Positions 53,900-62,115 are shown, numbered from the stretch's first letter. The stretch: DNA of 64,000 nt from Shouchella patagoniensis (GCF_002019705.1 NZ_KV917377.1:1672565-1736564); one strand, 5' to 3'. Notes: a model not told the origin generated them from the letters alone. Made by a program: numbers and translations.

Positions 53900-54462
53900 A
53901 AACGGCTGGTCTATTACTTGCTGGTGGTCGTTCGTCACGCTATGGCAAACAGAAATTGTTTGAAACATATAAGAACGAGCCTCTGTTCATGAAAAGTGTC
54001 CGTGCTATGCGCGAAGCCGGTATTGATGATGTGTATGTTATTACAAATAAAGATTTAGCCTCTCATTTTCATGATATACCAATTATTTGCGAACAAACGC
54101 CATTTGAAGGCCCATTGTACGCACTTTATGAAGGGATGACTAGATTAAGTACAAGTGGATTCAGTCGTTTTCAAGTACTAGCAGGTGATTTACCGGAAAT
54201 TAATGCTAGTATGGTAAAGTATTTAATGAACACAGCAACTGCTCATGAGAACAGTGATATTCTTTTACCTGAGCATTTAGGAAGGCTTCAACCGTTACAT
54301 GCTTTGTACCACCAACGTTGCCTACCTTTAATAAAAACGTTGTTACCAACAACTCGGAAAATGAGCGTTCTTTATGAGCAAGCAGAAACACGAACTGTAC
54401 CCTTTGCCGACGATTCACGTTACTTTATTAATATTAATCACCAAACAGACTGGAGAGAATGA
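53896..54462 (+). CDS. mobA: Molybdenum cofactor guanylyltransferase MobA
   Basis: 188 residues. Nucleotidyltransferase motif LLAGGRSSRYGKQK, ICEQTPFEGPLYAL and the metal-binding VLAGDLPEI. It attaches GMP to Mo-molybdopterin. A little shorter than E. coli MobA, as usual for Bacillus. Ends one base before moaC. Confidence 0.92.
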   Translation: MKTAGLLLAGGRSSRYGKQKLFETYKNEPLFMKSVRAMREAGIDDVYVITNKDLASHFHDIPIICEQTPFEGPLYALYEGMTRLSTSGFSRFQVLAGDLPEINASMVKYLMNTATAHENSDILLPEHLGRLQPLHALYHQRCLPLIKTLLPTTRKMSVLYEQAETRTVPFADDSRYFININHQTDWRE

Positions 54463-54463
54463 G

Positions 54464-54952
54464 ATGACTGGTTTTTCCCATTATAACAATCAAGGACGTG
54501 CACAGATGGTTAATGTTTCTGCAAAAGAAGAAACAGCACGTACTGCCACTGCTCAATCACGAGTTCGATTGTCAAAAACATTATATGACGCGATTCATGC
54601 GCAAGAGTTAAAAAAAGGAGACCCACTTTCTGTAGCGCAAATTGCTGGAATTATGGCTGCAAAAAAAACGGCAGAATGGATCCCAATGTGTCATCCTATT
54701 ACGATTCAAGGCACCGACTTACAGTTTTCTTATGAAGAAACTGGTGACGATTATATGCTTTTAATTGAAGCAACCGTTACTGTTAAAAGCAATACCGGTG
54801 TTGAGATGGAGGCACTTACCGCTGTTTCGGCTGCCGCTTTGACTTTTTATGATATGTGCAAAGCTGTTGATAAATCAATGGTCATAGAGGAGACACTCTT
54901 AGTTGAAAAAACAGGCGGTAAAAATGGAGATTTTCGTCATCCTAGGTTATAA
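54464..54952 (+). CDS. moaC: Cyclic pyranopterin monophosphate synthase MoaC
   Basis: 162 residues from the ATG at 54464 (GGAGAG upstream; the frame open from 54374 lies in mobA). Signatures: MVNVSAKEETARTA, KGDPLSVAQIAGIMAAKKT, IPMCHPI and GVEMEALTAVSAAALT.YDMCKAVDK. It forms the pyranopterin ring. It completes moaB-mobA-moaC on the plus strand, opposite the moaA/moeA genes. Confidence 0.96.
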   Translation: MTGFSHYNNQGRAQMVNVSAKEETARTATAQSRVRLSKTLYDAIHAQELKKGDPLSVAQIAGIMAAKKTAEWIPMCHPITIQGTDLQFSYEETGDDYMLLIEATVTVKSNTGVEMEALTAVSAAALTFYDMCKAVDKSMVIEETLLVEKTGGKNGDFRHPRL

Positions 54953-54957
54953 GTTAT

Positions 54958-54990
54958 AAAAAGAGGCCCACTTCAACTTGGGCTTCTTTT
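54958..54990 (+). terminator. Terminator after moaC
   Basis: AAAAGAGGCCCA pairs with TGGGCTTCTTTT (one G-T pair), T-rich end. Confidence 0.8.
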
Positions 54991-56440
54991 AATCTTCTAA
55001 TGCAGCAGTACTTTGCAAAAACGCTGCTACCCGCTTGGCATATTCACTCTTCTCATCATGAAATAATTGATTAAGAGAAGAAAGTACTCGAACTGGATCT
55101 CCATAAAAATATCGTTCATATAACAATTGTCTAGTACCAAATTCCGTTATCGTTAAATCGCGAGCGAGTTGAATTAATCGGAATTTCTCTTTTGCACTCG
55201 TGTATTCCCCGCGCACAAATCTTTCAAGCTGCACAGCAATAGGTGAAGCGAAGTCCTTCTCACTTGGAGCTGCTATAAAGTGACTTGCTCCAAGAAGTTG
55301 GACAATTTCTACTAAACGGGAATAGTTTGCTTGATAATATGATGCAGCTGCTTTTAATGGAGAAAGCGCTGGCACCATTATTTCATAATCATTTAATTTC
55401 GCTTGCGCTTCAGCAGAGTAGACGAACCCTCGCATCGCCTCTAATACTATAATGATTTCTGCAATTTTCCCTTGCACATGCTGGTGCTTTTCAATATCAA
55501 GTGTATTCACTAATGATTGTGCAACACCAAGAAGCCATTCTGTTTTTGAAATTTGACGATTAGTAGCTTGGAACAATAAAAAAGCTTCTACACCAGTCTT
55601 GACAAAGAGATCATTCATTTGCCATTCATTTCGATATAAGAAAACTCTCTCCCAAGGAATAAGGACATGATCAAAAACAACAATCGCATCGCCTTCCTCA
55701 AATTGAGAAGATAATGGATAATCATACCGATTCAACTGTTTATAGGATGGTCGGTTAACAAATGATAAACCTTTCGTATCTGACGGTATCGTACATCCAA
55801 ATAAGTAGTCACTATCAATGAAAGCTGCAGACGGTATGACAAGCAGTTCATCAGTGACCCCACCTTGAGTTGCCAAAAGTCTTGCCCCGTCTACTATTAT
55901 TCCTTGCTCGTTTTCTTCAATAATTTTAGCAGCTACTGGTTGTTCTTGCCCTTGACCATCTGGATAAAAAGGTTTTCTGCTTATCGATGGATTCACAAAA
56001 GTATGAGTGAATGTTAAATCATTTTTTATTGCATTCTTATAAATCTGCTCAATATTTTCCCCATATTCTATGCCAGCTTCTGCAAAAAAAGCCTTGGCAC
56101 CTGCCAATACGGCAATCATCGTATTCACATAATCAGGAGATCTTCCAAGTACACCAAGTGTTTCACTTGCCCAAACCTGCGTTGCCTTTCTACGTTTTAC
56201 TAAATCACTCATTGAACGTGGAATTTCGAACGAGAAATTTGTCTCCTTCGATTCTGATTGAAGTATAGAAGCGTACTTTTCCTCATGCACCATATCATAC
56301 AAACGTGCCTTTGTTTGTAGAACTGGTTTAAAAAAAGGATGCTTCACATAAGACTCTGACACCCGTTCCCCATCCATCCAAATTTCACTTTGTAGTTTCC
56401 CTATTCGTTTTAAATAGGCAGCGCCCGTTAACATTGCCAT
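54989..56440 (-). CDS. 4-hydroxyphenylacetate 3-monooxygenase oxygenase-type protein (HpaB/YoaI family)
   Basis: 483 residues. The HpaB N-terminal domain (MLTGAAYLKRIGKLQSEIWMDGERV) and C-terminal FAD-binding region with VFDHVLIPWERVFLYRN and LSRLVEIVQLLGASHFI patterns are present. These flavin-dependent enzymes hydroxylate phenols at the ortho position using FADH2 from a separate reductase. No reductase gene is near. It may act on 4-hydroxyphenylacetate or another phenol; the decarboxylase at 3.5 kb is not linked. Confidence 0.88.
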   Translation of the reverse strand: MAMLTGAAYLKRIGKLQSEIWMDGERVSESYVKHPFFKPVLQTKARLYDMVHEEKYASILQSESKETNFSFEIPRSMSDLVKRRKATQVWASETLGVLGRSPDYVNTMIAVLAGAKAFFAEAGIEYGENIEQIYKNAIKNDLTFTHTFVNPSISRKPFYPDGQGQEQPVAAKIIEENEQGIIVDGARLLATQGGVTDELLVIPSAAFIDSDYLFGCTIPSDTKGLSFVNRPSYKQLNRYDYPLSSQFEEGDAIVVFDHVLIPWERVFLYRNEWQMNDLFVKTGVEAFLLFQATNRQISKTEWLLGVAQSLVNTLDIEKHQHVQGKIAEIIIVLEAMRGFVYSAEAQAKLNDYEIMVPALSPLKAAASYYQANYSRLVEIVQLLGASHFIAAPSEKDFASPIAVQLERFVRGEYTSAKEKFRLIQLARDLTITEFGTRQLLYERYFYGDPVRVLSSLNQLFHDEKSEYAKRVAAFLQSTAALED

Positions 56441-56660
56441 CTCAACGCCTCCTTAGTCGCTAGTAGCCTATGCACAGCTGCCCATTTATGTGTATAGTGA
56501 GCGAGCCACAAGATCTATTAACTTCTCGATAAAACTTTCTACTAAAACATGAGTAAACGATGTCAATTGAACACATGCTTTTAATAAAAAATCTCAACGT
56601 TTACAAACAATAAATGCAGGAACTTAGATACATATACAAAACTAAAAGGAGTCTTTCACT

Positions 56661-57476
56661 ATGGCACACTCTATAGAAGTAGAACACGGTACGAAAATTT
56701 ATGTAGAAGATATTGGTAGTGGACAACCTGTCGTCTTTTTACATGGTTGGCCCGTTAACCATAAAATGTTCGAACATCAAATGAATACACTTCCTGAACT
56801 TGGGTTCCGTTTTATCGGAGTTGATTTACGTGGTTATGGTCAATCAGATAAACCAGCTCATGGCTATGACTACGATCAAATGGCAGATGACCTTCGAGTT
56901 ATTTTTGATACTTTAGAATTAAAAGATGCTGTCTTATGCGGGTTTTCAATGGGAGGAGCAATCGCCATACGCTATATGGCTAAACATGGAGGAAAAGGAG
57001 TTGCTCGTTTAGCATTAATGGGAGCTGCTGGACCCGTGTTTACAGAGAGAAGCGATTTTGAGTACGGCATGCCAAAAGAAAATGTTGATGACTTAATCGA
57101 CGGTGCATACGCGGATCGTGCTCAAATGCTTGAAGATTTTGGAGCCATGTTTTTTGGTAAAAAACCAAGTAATGCATTTAATGCTTGGTTCCATAGTCTT
57201 GGAATGGAGGCAGGACCACATGCGACAATCGGAAGTGCACGCACGCTACGAGACGCTGATCTACGGGAAGACTTAAAAACGATTATGGTATTAACCGTCA
57301 TTATGCACGGGCGAAACGATGAAATATGCCCATATGATTTAGCAAAACAAATGGAAGCGGGCATAGAAGACGCAACCATCATTCCCTTTGAAGAGAGTGG
57401 GCACAGTCTTTTTCATGATGAACACAAAAAGTTTAATGACGTGTTAATTCAATTCATTTCCGAACCCATAAAATAA
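56661..57476 (+). CDS. Alpha/beta hydrolase (haloperoxidase-like)
   Basis: 271 residues after AAAAGGAG. Oxyanion HGWPVN, nucleophile Ser in CGFSMGGA, Asp in HGRNDEICP and His in ESGHSLFHDE make a full catalytic triad. It resembles non-haem chloroperoxidase/esterase-type hydrolases. The substrate is unknown. The 220-base stretch upstream holds AT-rich promoter-like sequence only. Confidence 0.9.
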   Translation: MAHSIEVEHGTKIYVEDIGSGQPVVFLHGWPVNHKMFEHQMNTLPELGFRFIGVDLRGYGQSDKPAHGYDYDQMADDLRVIFDTLELKDAVLCGFSMGGAIAIRYMAKHGGKGVARLALMGAAGPVFTERSDFEYGMPKENVDDLIDGAYADRAQMLEDFGAMFFGKKPSNAFNAWFHSLGMEAGPHATIGSARTLRDADLREDLKTIMVLTVIMHGRNDEICPYDLAKQMEAGIEDATIIPFEESGHSLFHDEHKKFNDVLIQFISEPIK

Positions 57477-57494
57477 GAACATAGCACCTAAAAG

Positions 57495-57525
57495 CGAGTC
57501 CGCATATCTATGGGGACTCGTTTTT
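57495..57525 (+). terminator. Terminator after the hydrolase gene
   Basis: CGAGTCC (57495-57501) pairs with GGACTCG (57514-57520), then T5. Confidence 0.78.
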
Positions 57526-57713
57526 CACATAAAAAGAAATGCTACAGCAATAACAACTACAACAGAAATTGGAACTAAGATTGTATAAAGCAATGTTAAA
57601 TTCCCCATACTTTTTTCTGAAGAATACCCTTCATCGCCTTTTGATATAAAAAAAAGTGTCGCAACAAGCCCAAGTACGCAAAGGATAAGCGCGCCAATAA
57701 TTACCCATATCAT
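57525..57713 (-). CDS. Small two-helix membrane protein
   Basis: 62 residues from the ATG at 57713, which follows GAGGGG. Two hydrophobic helices (IWVIIGALILCVLGLVATLFF and LTLLYTILVPISVVVVIAVAF) flank a short polar loop. Unknown; Bacillus genomes have many such proteins. Confidence 0.65.
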   Translation of the reverse strand: MIWVIIGALILCVLGLVATLFFISKGDEGYSSEKSMGNLTLLYTILVPISVVVVIAVAFLFM

Positions 57714-57802
57714 CCTTTTATCCCCTCTCACTGTTAATTGGTCATAAATACCTTTTATGATTTCATAGAATGATTGTACTAGTGACTAAAGAGGCGATTC
57801 TA

Positions 57803-58192
57803 TTGAAAGTAATTACCACTCTCATTCAATCCATCCTATCAATTGCCCTAATTGGGCTCCTAACACTATTAACCATGTTACTTGTCAAAAAAACTGTTTA
57901 TTTATTTCAATTAGTTATTTTAGAAACAAACCGTTTCTCTTACTATTTGCTAGTTGATGGCATATTGATATACTTTTTATACTTTGAATTTATTGCTTTA
58001 ATTGTGAAATACTTTGAGCAAAATGGTCAATTCCCACTTCGCTACTTTATTTATATTGGCATTACTGCTATTATCCGTTTCATCATTTTGAATCATGAAA
58101 ATGCATTGCACACTCTACTCTACGCTGCTGCCATCTTTCTTTTAGTTAAAACTTTATTGCTTATCCAATCCGATCAGTTTAAGCAAGAATAA
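57803..58192 (+). CDS. PsiE-family membrane protein
   Basis: 129 residues from a TTG at 57803 with AGAGG upstream; an ATG at 57770 lacks a ribosome site but would give 140 residues. Four membrane helices with the PsiE pattern [36 protein letters not shown]. Phosphate-starvation-inducible E family; molecular function unknown. Confidence 0.8.
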   Translation: MKVITTLIQSILSIALIGLLTLLTMLLVKKTVYLFQLVILETNRFSYYLLVDGILIYFLYFEFIALIVKYFEQNGQFPLRYFIYIGITAIIRFIILNHENALHTLLYAAAIFLLVKTLLLIQSDQFKQE

Positions 58193-58242
58193 CAGACTTC
58201 TGTACTTATAACACACTATATGATAAAGTTTCATACGGAACA

Positions 58243-58285
58243 ATACGCAGTTCGAAACCTTCCTGCGCTACCAAAACTAAAGGGG
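58243..58285 (+). promoter_or_regulatory. preQ1 class I riboswitch
   Basis: P1: CGCAG (58246-58250) with CTGCG (58263-58267). The loop ends in CCTT (58258-58261), which can pair with AAGG (58280-58283) to form the H-type pseudoknot. The A-rich third loop CCAAAACTA lies between. This is the layout of preQ1-I aptamers. The AAGG belongs to the AAAGGGG ribosome site of the next gene, so ligand binding would block translation. The next gene is a queuosine precursor transporter, which fits. Confidence 0.82.
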
Positions 58286-58293
58286 AACTTTAT

Positions 58294-58977
58294 ATGTCGA
58301 TTGAAATTTATGCATTTTTCTTTGCTATTATTAATTTTAGCTTTCTTGTGTTATTTTATAAACTATTTGGTAAAACTGGTATTATTTGTTGGATTGGTTT
58401 TGCCACTATCTTAGCAAACCTCCAAGTTGTTAAAACCATTGAGTTATTTGGCTTAATCGTCACACTTGGAAATGTGATGTATGCCACTACTTTTTTAGCC
58501 ACTGATTTACTAAATGAAAAGTATGGTAAACAAACTGCACAAAAAGCAGTTTGGCTCGGATTCTCCACATTATTTCTCTCTACTATTATCATGCAGCTTG
58601 TGTTATTTTTTGAACCCCATACAGAAGATTTAGCACAAGAGCACTTAGCATTCATTTTTAATTTCGCCTTGCGTATAGCGGCAGGTAGCTTAATTGCTTT
58701 TTTAATTAGCAATCATTTAAATGTTTACATTTTTGCTTTTTTCAAGAAGCTTTTTCCAAGCCCTACAATGCTTTGGCTACGCAATATCGCGTCTAGCATT
58801 TTCGGACAAGCTTTTGATACTCTAATCTTTTGTTCGGTTGCTTTCTTAGGCGTGTATAGTCTTGATATTTGGCTCGAAATTGCGTTCACTACCTATATAA
58901 TGAAGTTTATTGTTTCCCTCATAGGTATACCATTTATTTATTTAGCCCGCAGTACAAAGCCATTAAATCTCTTATAA
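58294..58977 (+). CDS. Queuosine precursor transporter (VUT/YhhQ family)
   Basis: 227 residues, six membrane helices. VUT family patterns: GNVMYATTFLATDLLNEKYGKQTA and SIFGQAFDTLIFCSVAFLG. YhhQ-type proteins import preQ0/preQ1 for tRNA queuosine. Translation starts after AAAGGGG, the site controlled by the preQ1 aptamer. A gene of this kind under preQ1 control is a classic feedback loop. Confidence 0.92.
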   Translation: MSIEIYAFFFAIINFSFLVLFYKLFGKTGIICWIGFATILANLQVVKTIELFGLIVTLGNVMYATTFLATDLLNEKYGKQTAQKAVWLGFSTLFLSTIIMQLVLFFEPHTEDLAQEHLAFIFNFALRIAAGSLIAFLISNHLNVYIFAFFKKLFPSPTMLWLRNIASSIFGQAFDTLIFCSVAFLGVYSLDIWLEIAFTTYIMKFIVSLIGIPFIYLARSTKPLNLL

Positions 58978-58985
58978 ATTTATAA

Positions 58986-59017
58986 GTAAAACGCCTGCAC
59001 TGATGCAGGCGTTTTAC
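58986..59017. terminator. Bidirectional terminator
   Basis: A perfect 14-bp stem (58986-58999 with 59004-59017) between convergent genes. Confidence 0.88.
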
Positions 59018-59370
59018 ATTTCTTTATGAAAGGCATTTATCATTATCTTTATATTACGGATGTCCGCTTCATGTTTTTTTTCAATTTCGTCTTTTAATTC
59101 ACTGATATACTGTTTCTTCGATCGCAAATTATCTAGTAAAGTCTGATACCGCTCATAGATCTCTCCTTCTTGTTCTTCTGTTTGCTCAATATTGGCATAA
59201 ACAGCTTCCATAAAACGATAGGTGGAAAGTTTCTCATTAATATTAACTTTTTCACCATCCTCTTCTTCTTTTAACAACTCTGGTGTATCAATTGTATAGA
59301 TCTCTTTTAACTTATTTTGCAAGAAAGCCATATGCTCCGTACAAAACTCCCTTAATAGCACATCATCCAT
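59014..59370 (-). CDS. Hypothetical coiled-coil protein
   Basis: 118 residues from the ATG at 59370 (AAGGAG nine bases upstream). Mainly charged helices, with a predicted coiled coil around 75-105 (LLDNLRSKKQYISELKDEIEKK). No membrane segment or known motif. I do not recognise its family. Confidence 0.65.
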   Translation of the reverse strand: MDDVLLREFCTEHMAFLQNKLKEIYTIDTPELLKEEEDGEKVNINEKLSTYRFMEAVYANIEQTEEQEGEIYERYQTLLDNLRSKKQYISELKDEIEKKHEADIRNIKIMINAFHKEM

Positions 59371-59414
59371 TTGTTTCATCTCCTTCATTCATTTCAATTA
59401 TACCCGAATATAAC

Positions 59415-59464
59415 AACAAATTAACTTGAAATCATTATTCTGAATGATTTCAAGTTAATTTGTT
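59415..59464. repeat. Perfect 22-bp inverted repeat
   Basis: AACAAATTAACTTGAAATCATT (positions 59415-59436; 22 bases) is exactly repeated in reverse complement at 59443-59464, with a 6-base loop. No T run follows. It lies between divergent genes, 45 bases from one and 280 from the other. It may be a protein site or a small mobile-element relic. Confidence 0.9.
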
Positions 59465-59565
59465 GGATAAGTTTAGCTAAGACCATGCTTTCGATTCCTG
59501 TTGATCGTTTAAACAAAATGGTCCTTATAAGCAACTACCTTACCGCATAACCTCCTTTAATTGCT

Positions 59566-59685
59566 ATGTTTAATAAGTCACCATCTACTATATCTATTAA
59601 CCTTAAGGAAAAATTAAGATTAAACGAAAGAATTACACAAACACTCGATAGTATTGAAGCTCAAATTGATAGTCATTATAATTGA
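59566..59685 (+). CDS. Possible 39-residue ORF
   Basis: ATG to TGA gives MFNKSPSTISINLKEKLRLN followed by an ERITQTLDSIEAQID helix. The sequence is amphipathic and protein-like but has no ribosome site. It may be a remnant. The rest of 59465-59743 shows nothing I can name. Confidence 0.2.
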   Translation: MFNKSPSTISINLKEKLRLNERITQTLDSIEAQIDSHYN

Positions 59686-59743
59686 TTGATCAACTGACCA
59701 TTATTTAGTGATGGAATACTTTTTCTAATGGAGGATTATACAA

Positions 59744-60691
59744 ATGTCAAAAGGAAAAAAAGGTAGAAAGAAGCGATGGATCAAATACACAATTTCTTTC
59801 GTAATCGCACTCATTTTTATAATAGGTACCACTTCTTCCTACCTTTTATATAAATCTAGTAACTTAGCATCGGAAACTTATAGTGGTTTAAACCGTGGAG
59901 ACAAATCTGATTTAAGGGAAGAACCTGTAGATGTCGGAAAAGACAATTTCTCTTTATTAATTCTGGGAGATGACGCACGACCTGGAGAAAAATTTGCTCG
60001 CACTGATGCTATGCTCTTAGCAACATTTAACAAAAAGGAAAGGTCCATCCTGTTCACAAGTATACCTAGAGATTCTTATGTAGAGATTGCAGGGAAAGGG
60101 CATATGGATAAAATCAATCATGCAAATGCGTTTGGTGGTATCGACATGGCCGTTGATACGGTTGAAAACTTCCTTGAGGTTCCAATTGATTATTATGCAA
60201 TTGCCAAATTCCAAGGATTAATCGATGTTATTGATGCGCTAGGCGGGATTGAAATCGATGTTGTATATACTTTTGATTTCACTGAGGGTGGAGAAACACT
60301 TCATTTTGAAGAAGGTCCATCTCTTTTGAATGGAGAAGAAGCATTAGCATATTCTAGAGAACGAAAAAGCCCTAATAGTGGTGGTGATTTAGGACGCGGT
60401 CAGAGACAACAACAAGTTCTTGAAGGTATTTTTCATAAAGCAGCATCTTTTTCAAGCATTCAAAATTTCAATGAACTATTTAACAGCTTGGGCGAAAACC
60501 TAAGAACAGACCTTACTTTTGGTAACATGCTTTCTTTACACCAGTATGCGTCATCTATTAGTAATCTTGATAAACTCCAGCTGCAAGGAGAACCTTTCCG
60601 AGGAGAAGACGGTATTAGTTATTTACGAATCGATGAAAGTTCCTTAAATGATATTAAGCACCAACTGGCAGAACACTTAGAGATTGATTAA
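59744..60691 (+). CDS. LytR-CpsA-Psr (LCP) family cell-wall polymer ligase
   Basis: 315 residues after GGAGG. Short cytosolic basic front, one membrane helix (about 14-36), then an extracytoplasmic LCP domain with GDDARPGEKFARTDAML, SIPRDSYVEIAGKGHMDKINHA, GGIEIDVVYTF, LNGEEALAYSRERK and GDLGRGQRQQQVL, which hold the conserved Arg/Asp residues that bind polyprenyl diphosphate. It attaches wall teichoic acid or a similar polymer to peptidoglycan. Monocistronic. Confidence 0.93.
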   Translation: MSKGKKGRKKRWIKYTISFVIALIFIIGTTSSYLLYKSSNLASETYSGLNRGDKSDLREEPVDVGKDNFSLLILGDDARPGEKFARTDAMLLATFNKKERSILFTSIPRDSYVEIAGKGHMDKINHANAFGGIDMAVDTVENFLEVPIDYYAIAKFQGLIDVIDALGGIEIDVVYTFDFTEGGETLHFEEGPSLLNGEEALAYSRERKSPNSGGDLGRGQRQQQVLEGIFHKAASFSSIQNFNELFNSLGENLRTDLTFGNMLSLHQYASSISNLDKLQLQGEPFRGEDGISYLRIDESSLNDIKHQLAEHLEID

Positions 60692-60751
60692 CTATTTTTT
60701 CTTCGATTAGATATGCTTGATTTCGATTTAAAGTGGCAGACGCTTAATTAG

Positions 60752-60779
60752 AAAGTATAGGCGAAAACGCCTATACTTT
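60752..60779 (+). terminator. Terminator after the LCP gene
   Basis: AAAGTATAGGCG (60752-60763) pairs with CGCCTATACTTT (60768-60779), then ATTTTATTC. Confidence 0.82.
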
Positions 60780-60933
60780 ATTTTATTCTCTTTTTTGTTA
60801 TTCCAATGTTTATATTATGGGAAAACAACGACTTATTCCCTTAGGATGACACATATTATCGCTATCACACTTTACAGCATAAAAGTAAAAAGCCCGCAAA
60901 AAAAGTTTAATTACAGAGGTTAATGAATTCTGT

Positions 60934-60962
60934 TTGATTTTCCCAATATTTAAGTGTAAAAT
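60934..60962 (+). promoter_or_regulatory. Promoter of sda
   Basis: TTGATT, 17 bases, TAAAAT: a fair sigma-A promoter 50 bases before the start codon. No clear DnaA box (TTATNCACA) was found nearby, although B. subtilis sda is DnaA-controlled. Confidence 0.55.
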
Positions 60963-61011
60963 AGTTCCATTATGTAAAAATATTCAGATACAGAAGTGTT
61001 GGAGGTTCATT

Positions 61012-61158
61012 ATGTCGCTAAAAGAGTTACCTGATTCCATTTTAAAAGAAGCATACGTAAAGGCTAAGAATCAAAATTTACAGGAAGATTTTGTTGCAGT
61101 ATTAAAAGATGAACTAATCAACAGAAAGATTGATTTTACCGATGATCCAAACCAATAA
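61012..61158 (+). CDS. sda: Sporulation checkpoint inhibitor Sda
   Basis: 48 residues from the ATG at 61012 with GGAGG six bases upstream. LPDSILKEAYVKAKNQNL and DFVAVLKDELINRK align along the whole helical hairpin of B. subtilis Sda (LSDELLIESYFKATEMNL...DFIELIENEIKRR). Sda blocks the KinA/KinB sporulation kinases during replication stress. It carries seven extra C-terminal residues. The frame open upstream lacks a start signal. Confidence 0.85.
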   Translation: MSLKELPDSILKEAYVKAKNQNLQEDFVAVLKDELINRKIDFTDDPNQ

Positions 61159-61254
61159 CTCCTTCTCTTTTATCGTTAATTCTCTACCAAGTTTTATTTT
61201 AAAGTCCCGGGTCAACTGTATGAGAGTCACATTTTTATCGTTCTTGTAATTCAT
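61114..61254 (-). CDS. Small protein convergent with and overlapping sda
   Basis: 46 residues: MNYKNDKNVTLIQLTRDFKI, then LGRELTIKEKELLVWIIGKI. AGGAGG lies four bases before the ATG, and a consensus-spaced promoter (TTGTAA-N17-TATTAT) lies 30 bases upstream, so it is probably expressed. Its last 14 codons overlap the end of sda on the other strand. Basic, helical; family unknown. Confidence 0.5.
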   Translation of the reverse strand: MNYKNDKNVTLIQLTRDFKIKLGRELTIKEKELLVWIIGKINLSVD

Positions 61255-61283
61255 ATTTCCTCCTGATTAGATCCTTTCTTTTT

Positions 61284-61312
61284 ATAATATTTTTTTCCCA
61301 ACGTAATTACAA
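61284..61312 (-). promoter_or_regulatory. Promoter of the small gene opposite sda
   Basis: On the minus strand TTGTAA (61312-61307), 17 bases, TATTAT (61289-61284), then AGGAGG and the ATG at 61254. Confidence 0.55.
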
Positions 61313-61388
61313 GACAATTTTGTAATTATAATGCAATTTTAAACAGAAAGTTTAATTTATCTTAAACGAATAATATGAGCAATTTAAA

Positions 61389-61411
61389 AAACCCTGTATT
61401 AAACAGGGTTT
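61389..61411. terminator. Terminator hairpin
   Basis: AAACCCTGT pairs with ACAGGGTTT, T-rich on both sides. It covers the stop codon of the small minus-strand ORF that begins at 61545. Confidence 0.75.
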
Positions 61412-61545
61412 ATTTTATATATACTCTTACGTTTTCCTACTTTTCGATAAAGGTTTCCATCTTGATCCTTGTAATATTTTCTACCGATCAAGGATAATGG
61501 ACGCCAAGCCTTTACCCACTTCTTTTCCGTATGAGTATACCCCAT
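61399..61545 (-). CDS. Possible 48-residue basic protein
   Basis: MGYTHTEKKWVKAWRPLSLI, then a GRKYYKDQDGNLYRKVGKRK segment. Upstream (minus) a TTAACT-N17-GATAAT promoter (61616-61588) and downstream a terminator frame it as a transcription unit. The ribosome site is weak; translation may begin at a TTG eight codons earlier (61569). The sequence looks like real protein, but I know no homologue. Confidence 0.4.
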   Translation of the reverse strand: MGYTHTEKKWVKAWRPLSLIGRKYYKDQDGNLYRKVGKRKSIYKINPV

Positions 61546-61660
61546 ATCGGCTTTTCTACCCAATTTAATAGGAGTTATTAATTAATTATTATCCTATTTT
61601 AAGGAAAAAAAGTTAATTTTTTTTGCTTATTTTTGTAAATAGGACTTACATTCATTATAT

Positions 61661-61786
61661 ATGAACTCGCCTGAATTAGCAATAATACTAACATTAGGAG
61701 GAATTTTAGGACTTTAATTTTATCAAACACTATTACAAGAAAAAATTGCTGGAGTTTTAAAAGAGAACGAAGTAAAAGATAAATGA
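61661..61786 (+). pseudogene. Small membrane peptide gene interrupted by an in-frame TAA
   Basis: MNSPELAIILTLGGILGL is followed by a TAA and then, in the same frame, FYQTLLQEKIAGVLKENEVK up to TGA. The two parts together would make a 41-residue protein with one membrane helix and a charged tail. A single TTA-to-TAA-type change explains it. No clear ribosome site. Confidence 0.4.
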
Positions 61787-61843
61787 TTTAAAGTTATCTT
61801 ATCAAATACATATAATCATTAACTACACGTTCATACTTTTATA

Positions 61844-61875
61844 CAAAGGAGTGGTGATGTTTCCACCACTCCTTT
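61844..61875 (+). terminator. Strong hairpin with T run
   Basis: AAAGGAGTGGTG (61844-61855) pairs with CACCACTCCTTT (61863-61874), then T. It could end transcription of the broken small gene before it. From here to 62000 I find only very short frames. Confidence 0.75.
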
Positions 61876-62009
61876 TACACACTCCGCACCCCATAAGCAG
61901 TGTATTTTCGTTTTCTCCGGTGTTTTTCCATACGATCACTTCAAGCATTCGGTCGGCTTAATATTCTTCATGTTCATTCTCCTAACAGCTTGAAACTTTA
62001 TATATATAA

Positions 62010-62036
62010 AAAGACCTGCGTGTACCACAGATCTTT
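62010..62036 (-). terminator. Weak terminator after the 26-residue ORF
   Basis: AAAGA and CTG pair with TCTTT and CAG across an imperfect stem; TTTTTATATA follows on the minus strand. Confidence 0.5.
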
Positions 62037-62115
62037 AAAATACTGATGTTAAATTAATTATTGCTCCGACTAATAAGCCCGTTATACAAAACCCGAAAAA
62101 CCACCTATTATCCAT
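62035..62115 (-). CDS. Possible 26-residue hydrophobic peptide
   Basis: MDNRWFFGFCITGLLVGAII starts a single-helix peptide ending NLTSVF. It overlaps the end of the broken gene upstream in another frame. No good ribosome site; a terminator follows. Could be a toxin-like or membrane peptide, or simply part of the decayed gene. Confidence 0.3.
   Translation of the reverse strand: MDNRWFFGFCITGLLVGAIINLTSVF

Noticed and set aside
60780-61011. DnaA boxes controlling sda
   Set aside because: No match to TTATNCACA with fewer than two mismatches was found in either direction.
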